Assembly (NCBI RefSeq): GCF_030733545.1
Contig: NZ_JASHIU010000003.1
Span: 124,001 to 188,000, forward strand
From: Oceanicaulis sp. MMSF_3324
Lineage (GTDB): Bacteria; Pseudomonadota; Alphaproteobacteria; Caulobacterales; Maricaulaceae
DNA: 64,000 bases
Direction: 5' to 3'
Position numbers and translations under genes: made by a program. The notes under the pieces were generated by a model that did no database searches, was not told the origin of the DNA, and was given only the letters and a program-made list of their open reading frames with translations. Below, piece by piece: positions 16,487 to 26,185 of the stretch. The first letter of the stretch is position 1, and the number at the start of each line of letters is the position of its first letter.

Positions 16487-16902
16487 CTGATCCGGCACTC
16501 ACCCGCTCGCTCGCCAGCCGGACCCGACTGTTCACGCGTTTCTTCGGCGCGGGCTTCGCCGGCTGGCAGGGCGGTGAGGCGCTGATCGCCTTTGGATTAG
16601 GAGCGCCGGGCTTCTTTCTGTCCGGCATCGGCATGGGCGTGACCATTGTCAGCATTATCCTGCTGGCGGGTACGGTCCTGCACGCCCGCAAGGCCAAGGC
16701 GTTCGACGTCTTCAAGGCGCCGGCCATCGCACCGGCGTCGCGCACGGCCGTGATTGCACTGGGCGTCGCCATGGCGGTCTCGGCCGCGTTGATCGGGCTT
16801 GCTCAAGCGCCGCAGTCGCCCCTGATCGACCTGATCATCGCCGCGCCGGTTCTGGCGTTCTGTCTGCATTTCGCTCACAGCTTCAAACCGAACCTCGACT
16901 GA
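16483..16902 (+). CDS. Small membrane protein, unknown function
   Basis: The 139-aa protein has four hydrophobic stretches (about 23-42, 45-66, 85-105, 110-130) and begins with GTG overlapping the upstream stop (GTGA). A basic N-terminus (SLASRTRLFTRFF) suggests an N-in topology. No family is recognised. Translational coupling to the oxygenase gene suggests a shared function, but nothing in the sequence says what. The following pair (16957 on) starts after a separate operator-like palindrome and is likely its own unit. Confidence 0.75.
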   Translation: MTDPALTRSLASRTRLFTRFFGAGFAGWQGGEALIAFGLGAPGFFLSGIGMGVTIVSIILLAGTVLHARKAKAFDVFKAPAIAPASRTAVIALGVAMAVSAALIGLAQAPQSPLIDLIIAAPVLAFCLHFAHSFKPNLD

Positions 16903-16921
16903 TCCGCAAAACCGTGTTTAA

Positions 16922-16937
16922 GTAACCTAAAGGTTAC
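16922..16937. promoter_or_regulatory. Perfect 16-bp palindrome, putative operator of the XRE regulator
   Basis: GTAACCTAAAGGTTAC is GTAACC-TAAA-GGTTAC, a perfect inverted repeat. It ends 19 bp before the ATG of the membrane protein/XRE operon, and a GGGAGA ribosome site lies between. Its size and symmetry suit a dimeric helix-turn-helix repressor, most simply the XRE protein encoded by the second gene. Confidence 0.6.
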
Positions 16938-16956
16938 ACGACACGGGAGAGCCGTC

Positions 16957-17409
16957 ATGGACCAGCTCGAAAAAATCAATGCGCGTATGCGCGTGCTGCT
17001 GCTGTGCCAGGCGGCAGGCTTCTTCTTCTGGCAGGCAGCAGGCGGCGTGGCTCAAACCGACTCGCTGCCGCAAGCGTTCTCAGGGCCGGGTCTGATGGTC
17101 AGTCTGTCCGGGTTCGGGCTCTGGCTCGTGTCGATCAGCCTCTATTTCCTGGATGCGCGTCGCGCCCACAAACTCTTTGGATACGACGTGATCAATGACG
17201 AATGGGCGCGCGATGTACGTCGCCGCGCCGCTGAAGCCGCGTTCTGGGTGATCACGGTCTCAACGGTTCTCGCCATGACCATCAGCAATTTCGGCGTCGA
17301 TGGCGGGCTTTTGCTCAAACTCCTGACCGGAGTGACGGTTTCCAGCTTCTTCGTCGCAACGGTGTTTTATGATCGACGCGGAGACACGGCAGAGGACACC
17401 CACGCATGA
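16957..17409 (+). CDS. Membrane protein paired with XRE regulator
   Basis: The 150-aa protein has four predicted transmembrane helices (about 10-28, 43-68, 91-111 and 116-136), separated by a cytoplasmic linker rich in charged residues (DARRAHKLFGYDVINDEWAR). It resembles small proteins that are co-encoded with XRE regulators and may tune their activity, but no named domain is certain. It overlaps the regulator by 4 nt (ATGA) and lies downstream of the 16-bp palindrome. It could be a membrane sensor or an anti-repressor. Confidence 0.78.
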   Translation: MDQLEKINARMRVLLLCQAAGFFFWQAAGGVAQTDSLPQAFSGPGLMVSLSGFGLWLVSISLYFLDARRAHKLFGYDVINDEWARDVRRRAAEAAFWVITVSTVLAMTISNFGVDGGLLLKLLTGVTVSSFFVATVFYDRRGDTAEDTHA

Positions 17410-17621
17410 GCGGAGCAGAGCTGGGCAACGCCATGAAGGCGCTGCGGGCGCAAGCGGGCATGACCCAGGCCGAGTTGGCCGCGGCGGTCGGCGTGACCCG
17501 CAAGACGATCAACACTGTTGAAAACGGCGTTTTCATTCCGTCAGCTCTGCTCGCGCTGAAAATCGCCAAGGCGCTCGATCATCCCGTCGATCAGGTGTTC
17601 TGGCTCCAAGAGGACATGTGA
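17406..17621 (+). CDS. XRE-family helix-turn-helix transcriptional regulator
   Basis: The 71-aa protein is almost entirely a Cro/C1-type helix-turn-helix. MTQAELAAAVGVTRKTINTVENG (in two parts around residues 19-41) gives both helices of the DNA-binding motif, followed by PSALLALKIAKALDHPVDQVFWL. It has the size and ending of the YozG-like subgroup that usually sits beside a small membrane protein. Autoregulation through GTAACC-N4-GGTTAC upstream of the operon is the simplest model. Confidence 0.88.
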   Translation: MSGAELGNAMKALRAQAGMTQAELAAAVGVTRKTINTVENGVFIPSALLALKIAKALDHPVDQVFWLQEDM

Positions 17622-17723
17622 ACGGACTGAACACGACACAGACACATCCTCTTGAGCGTGATTGTCGGGGCCGCGTCCCTGCCCTAGCTTTCGGTTTCCC
17701 GCTTGCAATGACTCGGATCGTTC

Positions 17724-18668
17724 ATGCCTGACGCTTCAGCGCCGCTTCTGAAATTTTCTGACCCTGTGACGACCGCCAAGGGCGAGCAGCGCGCAAGCGT
17801 CAGTTTCGATACGCTCAAGACGCTGTGGTTCAACACCGGCACGCTGTGCAATATCGAATGCAAGAACTGCTATATCCTCAGCTCACCCACTAATGACGCG
17901 CTGGTCTATCTGACCGAAGCGGATGTAACCGCTTATCTCGATGAAGTCGACGCCCTGGGTTTCGGCCCTGTGGAGATCGGGTTTACCGGCGGCGAGCCTT
18001 TCATGAACCCGGACATGATCCGTCTTATGGAGGTGTCGCTGGAGCGTGGCCACCGCGTGCTGGTGCTGACCAACGCCATGAAGCCGATGATGCGCCCGCG
18101 CGTTCAATCAGGCCTTCTCGACCTGCAAGCTCGCCATGGCGACCGGATCGAGATGCGGCTGAGCCTTGATCACTATACCCGCGGCTATCACGACGCCGAG
18201 CGCGGACCGGGCGGCTTTGACGCCACCGTCGAAGGCATGGTCTGGCTGGCCGAGCACGGCTTCACGCTCAGCGCCGCCGGCCGGTCAGTGTGGAATGAAA
18301 CCGACGCCGAAGCGCGTCGGGGTTTCAAGGCGCTGTTTGACGGGTTGGGCGTGGATATTCCCTCGGAGGATCCGGCCCGCCTCGTGATTTTCCCTGAAAT
18401 GGATGAGAGCGGCGATCCGCCCGAAATCACCGTGGATTGCTGGGGCATTCTCAACCAGAACCCCAAGGACATCATGTGCGCCAGCCAGCGCATGGTGATC
18501 AAGCGCCGCGGCGCGGACCGCCCCAGCGTCGTGGCGTGCACGCTCCTGCCCTATGAAGACGAGTTTGAATTGGCCGACACGCTGGAAGCCAGCCTCAAAC
18601 CGGTGCGCCTGAACCACAAATACTGCGCTCAGTTCTGTGTGCTGGGCGGGGCCAGCTGCTCGGCCTAG
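17724..18668 (+). CDS. Radical SAM protein, orphan, unknown substrate
   Basis: The 314-aa protein has the radical SAM cluster motif CNIECKNC (about residues 42-49) after TLWFNTGTLC. The SAM-binding GGEP box follows in GFTGGEPFMNPD near residue 90. A strand TNAMKPMM and MRLSLDHYTRGYHD suit the TIM barrel. The C-terminus has extra cysteines (CWGI, CASQ, ACTLLP, and the closing KYCAQFCVLGGASCSA) that may bind an auxiliary cluster. No precursor peptide, transporter or partner enzyme is adjacent. Its stop shares CTAG with the convergent mscS. The substrate cannot be inferred. Confidence 0.85.
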   Translation: MPDASAPLLKFSDPVTTAKGEQRASVSFDTLKTLWFNTGTLCNIECKNCYILSSPTNDALVYLTEADVTAYLDEVDALGFGPVEIGFTGGEPFMNPDMIRLMEVSLERGHRVLVLTNAMKPMMRPRVQSGLLDLQARHGDRIEMRLSLDHYTRGYHDAERGPGGFDATVEGMVWLAEHGFTLSAAGRSVWNETDAEARRGFKALFDGLGVDIPSEDPARLVIFPEMDESGDPPEITVDCWGILNQNPKDIMCASQRMVIKRRGADRPSVVACTLLPYEDEFELADTLEASLKPVRLNHKYCAQFCVLGGASCSA

Positions 18669-20035
18669 TCCGCGTCCTTGGCCTCGTCTGACGCTTTCGC
18701 GCGCTCGGGCAAGGCCTTCACATGCAGGTCCATTTGCGGGAACGGGATCTCGATGCCCTCTTCGTGCAATCGATCCCAGATCGCCAGATAGACGTCGGAC
18801 CGCACATTCGCCTGACCGTTCTGCGGATCACGGATCCAGAAGCGCAGATCGAAATTCACTGACGAGTCGCCAAACTCCATCACATTGCAGACCGGGTCCC
18901 GTTCACTGACGACCCGGTTCACCGTCTTCGCCGCTTCAATGGCGAGGCTCTGCACCTTTTTGAGATCGCGCGTGTTGTAGGACACGCCGAACGGCGCGTG
19001 CATGCGCACGATATGATCCGATTTCGACCAGTTGGTGACGCCGTTATTGATGAAGTGGTCGTTCGGCAGCAGCATTTCCGTGCCGTCACGGGTCCGGATC
19101 GACACATAGCGCGCCTGCATGCCGGTCACCCAGCCGAACTGATCATCCACCGAAATGGCGTCGCCAGGCTTGATCGACTTGTCCGCCAGGAGCGTGAAGC
19201 CGGCTGCGAAGTTCGACACGGTTTTCTGCAGGCCCAGACCCACGCCAATGCCGACCGCGCCGGAAAAGATCGCGAGCGTGGCGAGGTTGAAGCCGGTCAT
19301 CTGCAGCGCGATCAGAAGCGCCAGAACCGGCAGCAACACCCCCAGAACCTTGGAGATCAGGGCGCTGAGCGCCGGAGAGATCTCGTCCGAGCGTTGCAGC
19401 TGCTTGTCGATGGTGCGTCCGGCGAAGCTCGCGATCGAGAACAGCAGGCCGAAATAGATCATCGTCCGCAGCACATCGAACAGGCTCAAAGTAACCGGCT
19501 CGCCTTCGCTGGTTTCGCCCAGCGGAATGGCCAGCGCCTGCAGCTGGGCGATGACGTCATCGAGCAGGCCGAACACATCCAGCGCCGCAATGGGCCAGAT
19601 GATGTAGAACGCCAGGGTGGACCAGAAGCGCGAGCGGATGACCAGGGTGACCGCCCGGATGATGAGCCAGGCGCTCATCAGGCTGATCGCCGCGCTGACA
19701 ATGGCCACCGGCCGGTCCAGCGCGCCCAGCCCCACCCGGATCGCCGTCAGGATGAGATAGAGCGCCAGCGGCGTCATCAGCTCGAGCGCGGCGGACAGCA
19801 AGCGTCGCCACAGCCCTGTCTTGATACGCGTTTTCGTCTGCTCATTGATGACATGACGCAAACGCGGACCGAACAGCAACGCTGGTGCGATGGCCGCAAT
19901 GATCAGCGCCAGTTGCAGGGCGTTGTCGATATTGAACGCAGAGACCTGAACCCAGTCCCAGAGCGCTTCTGCGCGCGTGCGCAGCTCATCAACGGGCACA
20001 ATGTCTGTAATCGCGGAGTTCGGCTGTTCAGTCAT
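18665..20035 (-). CDS. mscS: MscS-family mechanosensitive ion channel
   Basis: The 456-aa inner-membrane protein has about six hydrophobic helices. It then has the MscS pore region ATLAIFSGAVGIGVGLGLQK (near residues 235-254), with the Gly/Ala-packed TM3 helix. The beta domain follows (VSNFAAGFTLLADKSIKPGDAI, near 255-276), then the alpha/beta vestibule ending FPQMDLHVKAL. It opens under membrane tension and vents solutes during hypo-osmotic shock. The extra N-terminal helices make it a longer MscS subtype. ATG 20035 is preferred; an upstream in-frame extension to 20146 lacks protein-like character. Confidence 0.9.
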   Translation of the reverse strand: MTEQPNSAITDIVPVDELRTRAEALWDWVQVSAFNIDNALQLALIIAAIAPALLFGPRLRHVINEQTKTRIKTGLWRRLLSAALELMTPLALYLILTAIRVGLGALDRPVAIVSAAISLMSAWLIIRAVTLVIRSRFWSTLAFYIIWPIAALDVFGLLDDVIAQLQALAIPLGETSEGEPVTLSLFDVLRTMIYFGLLFSIASFAGRTIDKQLQRSDEISPALSALISKVLGVLLPVLALLIALQMTGFNLATLAIFSGAVGIGVGLGLQKTVSNFAAGFTLLADKSIKPGDAISVDDQFGWVTGMQARYVSIRTRDGTEMLLPNDHFINNGVTNWSKSDHIVRMHAPFGVSYNTRDLKKVQSLAIEAAKTVNRVVSERDPVCNVMEFGDSSVNFDLRFWIRDPQNGQANVRSDVYLAIWDRLHEEGIEIPFPQMDLHVKALPERAKASDEAKDAD

Positions 20036-20533
20036 GACGATAAGGGTAGCGCGTTTGGGGCGCGTGTCACCAGAGCGGGTGCGGAGAGAGCCGAACTTAT
20101 CCGCCCCCAACCGAAGCCGCATCATACTCTGATCCGTTCCTTCCATGACGGGCGGCCGGCGCGTTCAGGCTGGGAGGGGCGGGATGTCCCGAGGACAGAG
20201 GCTGTAACGCTGTCTCTGGCCGAAAAGGCGGGCAATCACCGGGCGGTCCAGGGCAGCGGCGTCTGATGAGGCGGTGACTGCACCGGCGGCGCGACAGCGC
20301 AAAAGTCTCCGGACGGTGATCCCGATAAAACATCTCAGGCGCGGGAGCCGGGCTCGGTTCTCATTCAACCTTGTCGCAACTCAAGACGCCCAGCTCTCGC
20401 GCGACCCGTCTTCGCCTCCCCCTGCGTTTGCGCGCGGGGCGATTGGTGCATGGGTCCCCGGGTCAAGCCCGAGGACCGAGAAGATAAAGCCCCAACATTT
20501 CGGCCTTCGGACTTGATCCGGAGGCCCAAAACA
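20036..20533. other. Long intergenic region with no supported gene
   Basis: About 500 bp separate the mscS start from the gatB terminator. Several short open frames cross it on both strands, but they have arginine/proline-rich translations and include the palindromic repeats, so none is called. The right part contains two REP-like palindromes (20453-20526). The left part should hold the mscS promoter. Confidence 0.6.
20453..20526. repeat. Pair of REP-like palindromes in opposite orientation
   Basis: Two hairpins have 10-bp arms and 5-nt loops: GGTCCCCGGG-TCAAG-CCCGAGGACC (20453-20477) and GGCCTTCGGA-CTTGA-TCCGGAGGCC (20502-20526), each with one mismatch. The loops are reverse complements, so the copies face each other. 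They resemble the GGTCAAGCCC-type intergenic palindromes common in alphaproteobacteria. A related copy lies at 23374-23456. Confidence 0.65.
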
Positions 20534-20562
20534 AAAACCCCGGAGCCGCGCTCCGGGGTTTT
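20534..20562 (-). terminator. Intrinsic terminator of gatB
   Basis: A 12-bp perfect stem (AAAACCCCGGAG with CTCCGGGGTTTT) has a 5-nt loop. On the minus strand it is followed by TTTTTGTTTT, 24 bp past the gatB stop. Confidence 0.88.
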
Positions 20563-20585
20563 GTCATCGTGATCGATGAAGTCGT

Positions 20586-22082
20586 CTAATCGAGCAGTTT
20601 CTTGGCGAGGATCTCGTTGACCGCTTGCGGGTTGGCCTTGCCGCCCATCGCCTTCATCACCTGGCCCACGAACCAGCCCATGGTCTTGGGCTTTTCCTTG
20701 ACCTTCTCGGCCTGTTCGGGGTTCGCCGCGATCAGGTCATCGACGACCTTCTCGATGGCGCCGGTATCTGTGACCTGCTTCATGCCGCGGTCTTCAACGA
20801 TCTGAGCGGGGTCGCCGCCTTCGGCCCAGACGATCTCGAACACATCCTTGGCGATCTTGCCCGAAATGGTCTTGTCGCTGATCAGCGAGACGATGCCGCC
20901 CAGCTGTTCGGGGCTGACCGGGCTTTCGGTGATGGAAAGCCCTTCCTTGTTCAGGCGACCAAAGAGCTCGTTATTCACCCAGTTCGCCGCCAGCTTTGCG
21001 TCACGGCCTTCGAGCACTTTCTCGAAATAGTCCGCGCGATCCTTGTCCGCGGCCAGAACCGAGGCGTCATATTCGCTCAGGCCCAGCTCCTCGACGAAGC
21101 GCTTGCGCTTCTCGGCGGGCAGTTCGGGCAGGTTCGCCTTCAGATCCGCGATGAAGCTGTCTTCGAGCTGCAGCGGCAGCAGGTCGGGATCGGGGAAGTA
21201 ACGATAGTCATGCGCTTCTTCCTTGGAGCGCATGGAGCGGGTCACGCCGGCATTGGCGTCGAACAGGCGGGTTTCCTGATCGATGGTTCCGCCCTCTTCC
21301 AGGATGTCGACCTGACGCTGGGCCTCATACTCGATAGCCTGCATGATGAAGCGCAGCGAGTTGACATTCTTGATCTCGCAGCGCGTGCCCAGATGTTCGA
21401 ACGAACCGGTCTCGATGAATTTCTCGTACTGGCCCGGACGACAGACCGACACGTTCACGTCAGCGCGCAGCTGACCCTTCTCCATGTCGCCGCCGCAGGT
21501 GTCGAGATAGCGCAGGATGGTGCGCAGGGTGCGCACATAGGCCGCCGCATCCGCGGGCGTGCGGATATGCGGTCGCGAAACGATTTCCATCAGCGCCACG
21601 CCCGAGCGGTTCAGGTCCACATAGGTCGCGGTGGGATCAAGATCGTGGATCGACTTGCCGGCGTCCTGTTCCAGGTGCAGGCGCTCGATGCCCACGGTGA
21701 ACAGGGTGCCGTCATCGCGTTCGCACTCGATCTCGCCCTCACCCACGATCGGATGGGCGAACTGGCTGATCTGATAGCCCTGCGGCAGGTCCGGGTAGAA
21801 ATAGTTCTTCCGGTCAAAGCGCGAGAAGGCGTTGATCTGGGCGTTCAGTCCCAGACCCGTGCGCACGGCTTGCGCCACGCACGCCTCGTTGATCACCGGC
21901 AGCATGCCGGGCATGCCGGCATCCACGAGGGACACTTGCGTGTTGGGTTCCGCGCCAAAGGCCGTCGCCGCGCCGGAGAACAGCTTGGCGTTGGATTTGA
22001 CCTGGGCATGCACCTCAAGCCCCATGACGAGTTCCCAATCGCCTGTGGCGCCTTTGATGACGTAGGTGTGCTCGCTGCTCAT
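20586..22082 (-). CDS. gatB: Aspartyl/glutamyl-tRNA amidotransferase subunit B
   Basis: The 498-aa protein is full-length GatB. The catalytic kinase domain has [13 protein letters not shown] near residue 16, [20 protein letters not shown] near 86-105, and a helical/YqeY tail domain at the C-terminus ending [20 protein letters not shown]. With GatA and GatC it amidates misacylated Glu-tRNAGln and/or Asp-tRNAAsn, using ammonia channelled from GatA. It is last in a minus-strand run with gatC and gatA, but separated from gatA by a quinone reductase, a small membrane protein and a REP-like element. Confidence 0.97.
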   Translation of the reverse strand: MSSEHTYVIKGATGDWELVMGLEVHAQVKSNAKLFSGAATAFGAEPNTQVSLVDAGMPGMLPVINEACVAQAVRTGLGLNAQINAFSRFDRKNYFYPDLPQGYQISQFAHPIVGEGEIECERDDGTLFTVGIERLHLEQDAGKSIHDLDPTATYVDLNRSGVALMEIVSRPHIRTPADAAAYVRTLRTILRYLDTCGGDMEKGQLRADVNVSVCRPGQYEKFIETGSFEHLGTRCEIKNVNSLRFIMQAIEYEAQRQVDILEEGGTIDQETRLFDANAGVTRSMRSKEEAHDYRYFPDPDLLPLQLEDSFIADLKANLPELPAEKRKRFVEELGLSEYDASVLAADKDRADYFEKVLEGRDAKLAANWVNNELFGRLNKEGLSITESPVSPEQLGGIVSLISDKTISGKIAKDVFEIVWAEGGDPAQIVEDRGMKQVTDTGAIEKVVDDLIAANPEQAEKVKEKPKTMGWFVGQVMKAMGGKANPQAVNEILAKKLLD

Positions 22083-22118
22083 GGCGGTCTTCTCTATCTC
22101 AACTGAACAAGCGCATCG

Positions 22119-23105
22119 TCACGCGGGGGTGACGATGACGCTCCCGATTTTGTCTCCGGCCTCCACCCGTTTATGGGCGTCGGCGCAATCTTCCAAGGCA
22201 TATACGCTGTCGATGCGCGGTTTGAGCGCGCCGTCAGCCAGTGCGCGGGTCACATCCTGAACGGCTGAGGCCCGCTGGGCCGGGGTGAGCGTATAGACGA
22301 ACACGCTTTGCACCGCGGCGTTTTTGAACATCAGATCGTAAAACGGCAGTTCGGGCGTCTTCTCCGCCTCACTGCCATAGCTGGCGATCATCCCGTGCGG
22401 ACGGATCAGCGCGACGGAGGCGGCCAGATTGCCGCCGAATTCCACCTCGACGATATGATCGACGCCCTCGCCCTCGGTCATCGCCTCGATGGCGTCGACC
22501 ACGTCCTGCTGGCGATAATTGACCACCTCGTCCGCGCCCGCGTCCAGCGCAGCTTCGGCTTTTTCAGGGCCCGAGACGGTGGTGATGACCTTGCCCGCGC
22601 CCATCCATTTGGCGAGTTGGATCGCCTGAAGGCCCACCGCGCCCGCGCCGCCGGTGATGAGCACCGTCTTGCCCGTGACCGAGCCATTGGTGGTCAGCGC
22701 GCGATGGGCGGTCAGGGCCGGAATGCCCAGCGCCGCGCCCTCATCGAAACTCACAGCGTCGGGCAGTGCGCCCGTAAACTCCACCGGCACGACGCAGATC
22801 TCGGCGCAGGTCCCACCGGCGCGCTTGAAGGCGGCGTTGAAGACAAACACCCGCTCGCCGATCCGGGCCGGGTCCACGCCCTCACCCACCGCGCGGATGA
22901 CGCCGGCGCCATCCGAATGCGGGATCTGCCGCGCCACGCTCATCGGCGCGCGCAGACCGGCGCGGGTCTTCACATCTGATGGATTGACGCCCGACGCCTT
23001 GATGAAGACCGCCACCTCGCCGGGCCCCGGCTGGGGATCGGGGCGTTCGCCCAGCGTCAGCACATCGTCCGCCGCGCCTTGAGCCTCGTACCAGATCGCG
23101 CGCAT
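22119..23105 (-). CDS. NADPH:quinone reductase / zinc-independent medium-chain dehydrogenase
   Basis: The 328-aa protein is a medium-chain dehydrogenase/reductase of the quinone oxidoreductase (QOR) type. It has a GroES-like N-terminal domain (ASGVNPSDVKTRAGL near residue 53) and a Rossmann domain with VLITGGAGAVGLQAIQLAKW near residues 148-167. The catalytic zinc cysteine/histidine set of alcohol dehydrogenases is absent. It should reduce quinones or enones with NADPH in the cytoplasm. The ATG overlaps the stop of the upstream 82-aa gene (TGATG). Confidence 0.9.
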   Translation of the reverse strand: MRAIWYEAQGAADDVLTLGERPDPQPGPGEVAVFIKASGVNPSDVKTRAGLRAPMSVARQIPHSDGAGVIRAVGEGVDPARIGERVFVFNAAFKRAGGTCAEICVVPVEFTGALPDAVSFDEGAALGIPALTAHRALTTNGSVTGKTVLITGGAGAVGLQAIQLAKWMGAGKVITTVSGPEKAEAALDAGADEVVNYRQQDVVDAIEAMTEGEGVDHIVEVEFGGNLAASVALIRPHGMIASYGSEAEKTPELPFYDLMFKNAAVQSVFVYTLTPAQRASAVQDVTRALADGALKPRIDSVYALEDCADAHKRVEAGDKIGSVIVTPA

Positions 23106-23353
23106 CAGGACGGCTCCCCGTTCGAGGCGTCGCTGGCAGGCGCGTCCGGCGCTTTGTTCGCCATGTCATCGAGCGAGCGCTTGAGCCGGGTGAAGAAGAT
23201 GGTGTTCATCACCCCGATCGCGCCGGTGACCAGCAGCGTAATCCCCACCGCCATCTGCACGCCGCCCTCACCCAGTCGCCCGGACGCGAGCAACGCGCCC
23301 AGAATGGCGACCAGGCCGAAGCCGATCATGAGGAGACGGGGAAGATTGGTCAC
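23105..23353 (-). CDS. Small membrane protein, unknown function
   Basis: The 82-aa protein has two hydrophobic segments (about 7-23 and 33-52), with a short turn and an acidic, alanine/serine-rich cytoplasmic tail (DDMANKAPDAPASDASNG). It overlaps the quinone reductase start (TGATG), so the two are translationally coupled. No family is recognised. The REP-like element lies just upstream, between this gene and gatA. Confidence 0.72.
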   Translation of the reverse strand: MTNLPRLLMIGFGLVAILGALLASGRLGEGGVQMAVGITLLVTGAIGVMNTIFFTRLKRSLDDMANKAPDAPASDASNGEPS

Positions 23354-23373
23354 GCTGGTCCTTCTCGATTGTC

Positions 23374-23456
23374 ATGGCCCGACTGGTTCGGGCCATCCAT
23401 TCCGGTCGGCATCCATCAAACGCTACGGCATGGATCCCCCGGACAAGCCGGGGGAT
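23374..23456. repeat. REP-like element with two hairpins between gatA and the 82-aa gene
   Basis: The first hairpin, ATGGCCCGAC-TGG-TTCGGGCCAT (23374-23396), is followed after 37 bp by ATCCCCCGG-ACAAG-CCGGGGGAT (23434-23456). The second has the same 5-nt loop class as the 20453 element. Such elements are dispersed in many alphaproteobacterial genomes and give spurious short open frames such as the arginine-rich one starting at 23374. Confidence 0.7.
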
Positions 23457-23466
23457 GACATGCGTG

Positions 23467-24940
<1,474 letters not shown>

Positions 24941-24948
<8 letters not shown>

Positions 24949-25282
24949 GGGGCTGATCCGTTATGAGTTCGGCGCGGACGAGCCGCAGCCGCATGATGAA
25001 GTATGAAACAGCGTTTCCAACCAGAACCGCGCTGGCGCAGAACCAGCCGTTCAGCCGGTCAATGGTTTCAAATCGGGCCGCTTCCAGCGAATGGGTCGGG
25101 AAGGACAGGTAGAGACTGCAGAAGCCGAACAGCGCCAGCGTAGCGATGGACACATACCAGGGCAGCCAGTGATCACGCGGAATTGCGAAGGCCTCATTCA
25201 ACCTTCGGGCAAGGAATGAACCCAGCAATCCGGCGAAACCGGCGATGGCCATAAAGACCAGTATGAGGCCAAGCGGCGCCAC
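24941..25282 (-). CDS. Small membrane protein between gatC and gatA, unknown function
   Basis: The 113-aa protein has three hydrophobic segments (about 3-23, 42-61, 80-98). A first loop [17 protein letters not shown] and a basic C-terminus complete it. It starts 3 nt after the gatC stop and ends 8 nt inside gatA, so its reading frame is preserved within a housekeeping operon. No family is recognised. In most genomes gatC and gatA are adjacent, so this is a lineage-specific insertion. Confidence 0.78.
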
Positions 25283-25285
25283 AGC

Positions 25286-25573
25286 TTACTCCACGCTCTT
25301 GGGCACAACGAAGAAGCCTTCTTCGGCTTTCGGGGCGTTGGCCAGAATGTCGTCACGCTTGCCGCCATCGGTGATTTCGTCCGGACGCAGGGGCAGCGGC
25401 GTCTGGACCGGCGTAGTCATCGGCTCGACGCCCGTGACATCGACCTCACCCAGCTGCTCGACCCAGTCGAGAATGCCGTTGAGTTCATTGGTGAGCGAAT
25501 CGAGGCGGTCAGCCGGCTCGGCGATGCGGGCCAGACGCGCAATGCGCCGGACATCGTCTTTTGTCACAGACAT
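25286..25573 (-). CDS. gatC: Aspartyl/glutamyl-tRNA amidotransferase subunit C
   Basis: The 95-aa protein starts MSVTKDDVRRIARLARIA and has ELNGILDWVEQLGEVDVTGV near residue 29 and LRPDEITDGG near residue 62. It ends with the conserved FFVVPKSVE. GatC wraps around GatA and GatB and stabilises the GatCAB complex. ATG 25573 is used because the family begins with this short MSVTKDDV-type N-terminus; a longer frame to 25621 is not supported. It heads the minus-strand gat run and is divergent from ruvX. Confidence 0.96.
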   Translation of the reverse strand: MSVTKDDVRRIARLARIAEPADRLDSLTNELNGILDWVEQLGEVDVTGVEPMTTPVQTPLPLRPDEITDGGKRDDILANAPKAEEGFFVVPKSVE

Positions 25574-25696
25574 GGGCAGGTCTCCGAATGGGAGGGCAAG
25601 GCTAAGCGCTCTGCGTACCAACGCCGGTGCTGCGGCGCAAGATTGTGACGGAGTCAGACCCTTCCCTTGTGCGGTCGGGAGGCCTAAACCGGGGCC

Positions 25697-26185
25697 ATGT
25701 TGTTCCTGGACCCCGCCCTCTTTCCTGCTGGCCCGCTCATGGCCATTGATCCCGGCACGAAAACGCTGGGTCTGGCGGTGTCCAATACCGACCGCACTTT
25801 GGTCACGCCGCTGACCACCATCCAGCGCGAGAAATTCACCAAGGACGCCGAGGCGCTCCTGGCGCTCTATGACGAACGCGCTTGCGTCGGACTGATCGTG
25901 GGCCTGCCCTTACACATGGATGGCGGAGATGGCCGCCGGGCCCAGTCCTCGCGCTCCTTCGTGACCAATCTTCTGCGCCTGCGCGATCTGCCTGTCGCCT
26001 ATCAGGATGAACGGCTGAGCACCTTCGCTGCGACCGAGTCCCTGATCGAGGCCGGGGTGAAGCCCTCGCTTCGCAAGGGCTTTGTGGATGCGCAGGCGGC
26101 GGCGGTGATTCTGGAAAGCGCGATCGGGCGCATCAATCAGGGCGTCACCCATACCCCGCTATCGCCGGACGACCCGATCTCATGA
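25697..26185 (+). CDS. ruvX: Putative pre-16S rRNA nuclease / Holliday junction resolvase RuvX (YqgF)
   Basis: The 162-aa RNase H-fold protein has LMAIDPGTKTLGLAVSN near residue 14 with the first catalytic Asp. VGLPLHMDGGDGRRAQSS follows near residue 74. DERLSTFAATESLIEAG near residue 108 has the second acidic residue, and RKGFVDAQAAAVILE the third. YqgF matures the 16S rRNA 5' end; a resolvase role has also been proposed. The stop overlaps the start of the AEC transporter gene by 4 nt. Confidence 0.93.
   Translation: MLFLDPALFPAGPLMAIDPGTKTLGLAVSNTDRTLVTPLTTIQREKFTKDAEALLALYDERACVGLIVGLPLHMDGGDGRRAQSSRSFVTNLLRLRDLPVAYQDERLSTFAATESLIEAGVKPSLRKGFVDAQAAAVILESAIGRINQGVTHTPLSPDDPIS

Noticed and set aside
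20274-20516. 80-aa plus-strand frame in the mscS-gatB spacer
   Set aside because: It runs through a REP-like palindrome, has no protein-like pattern and no ribosome site.
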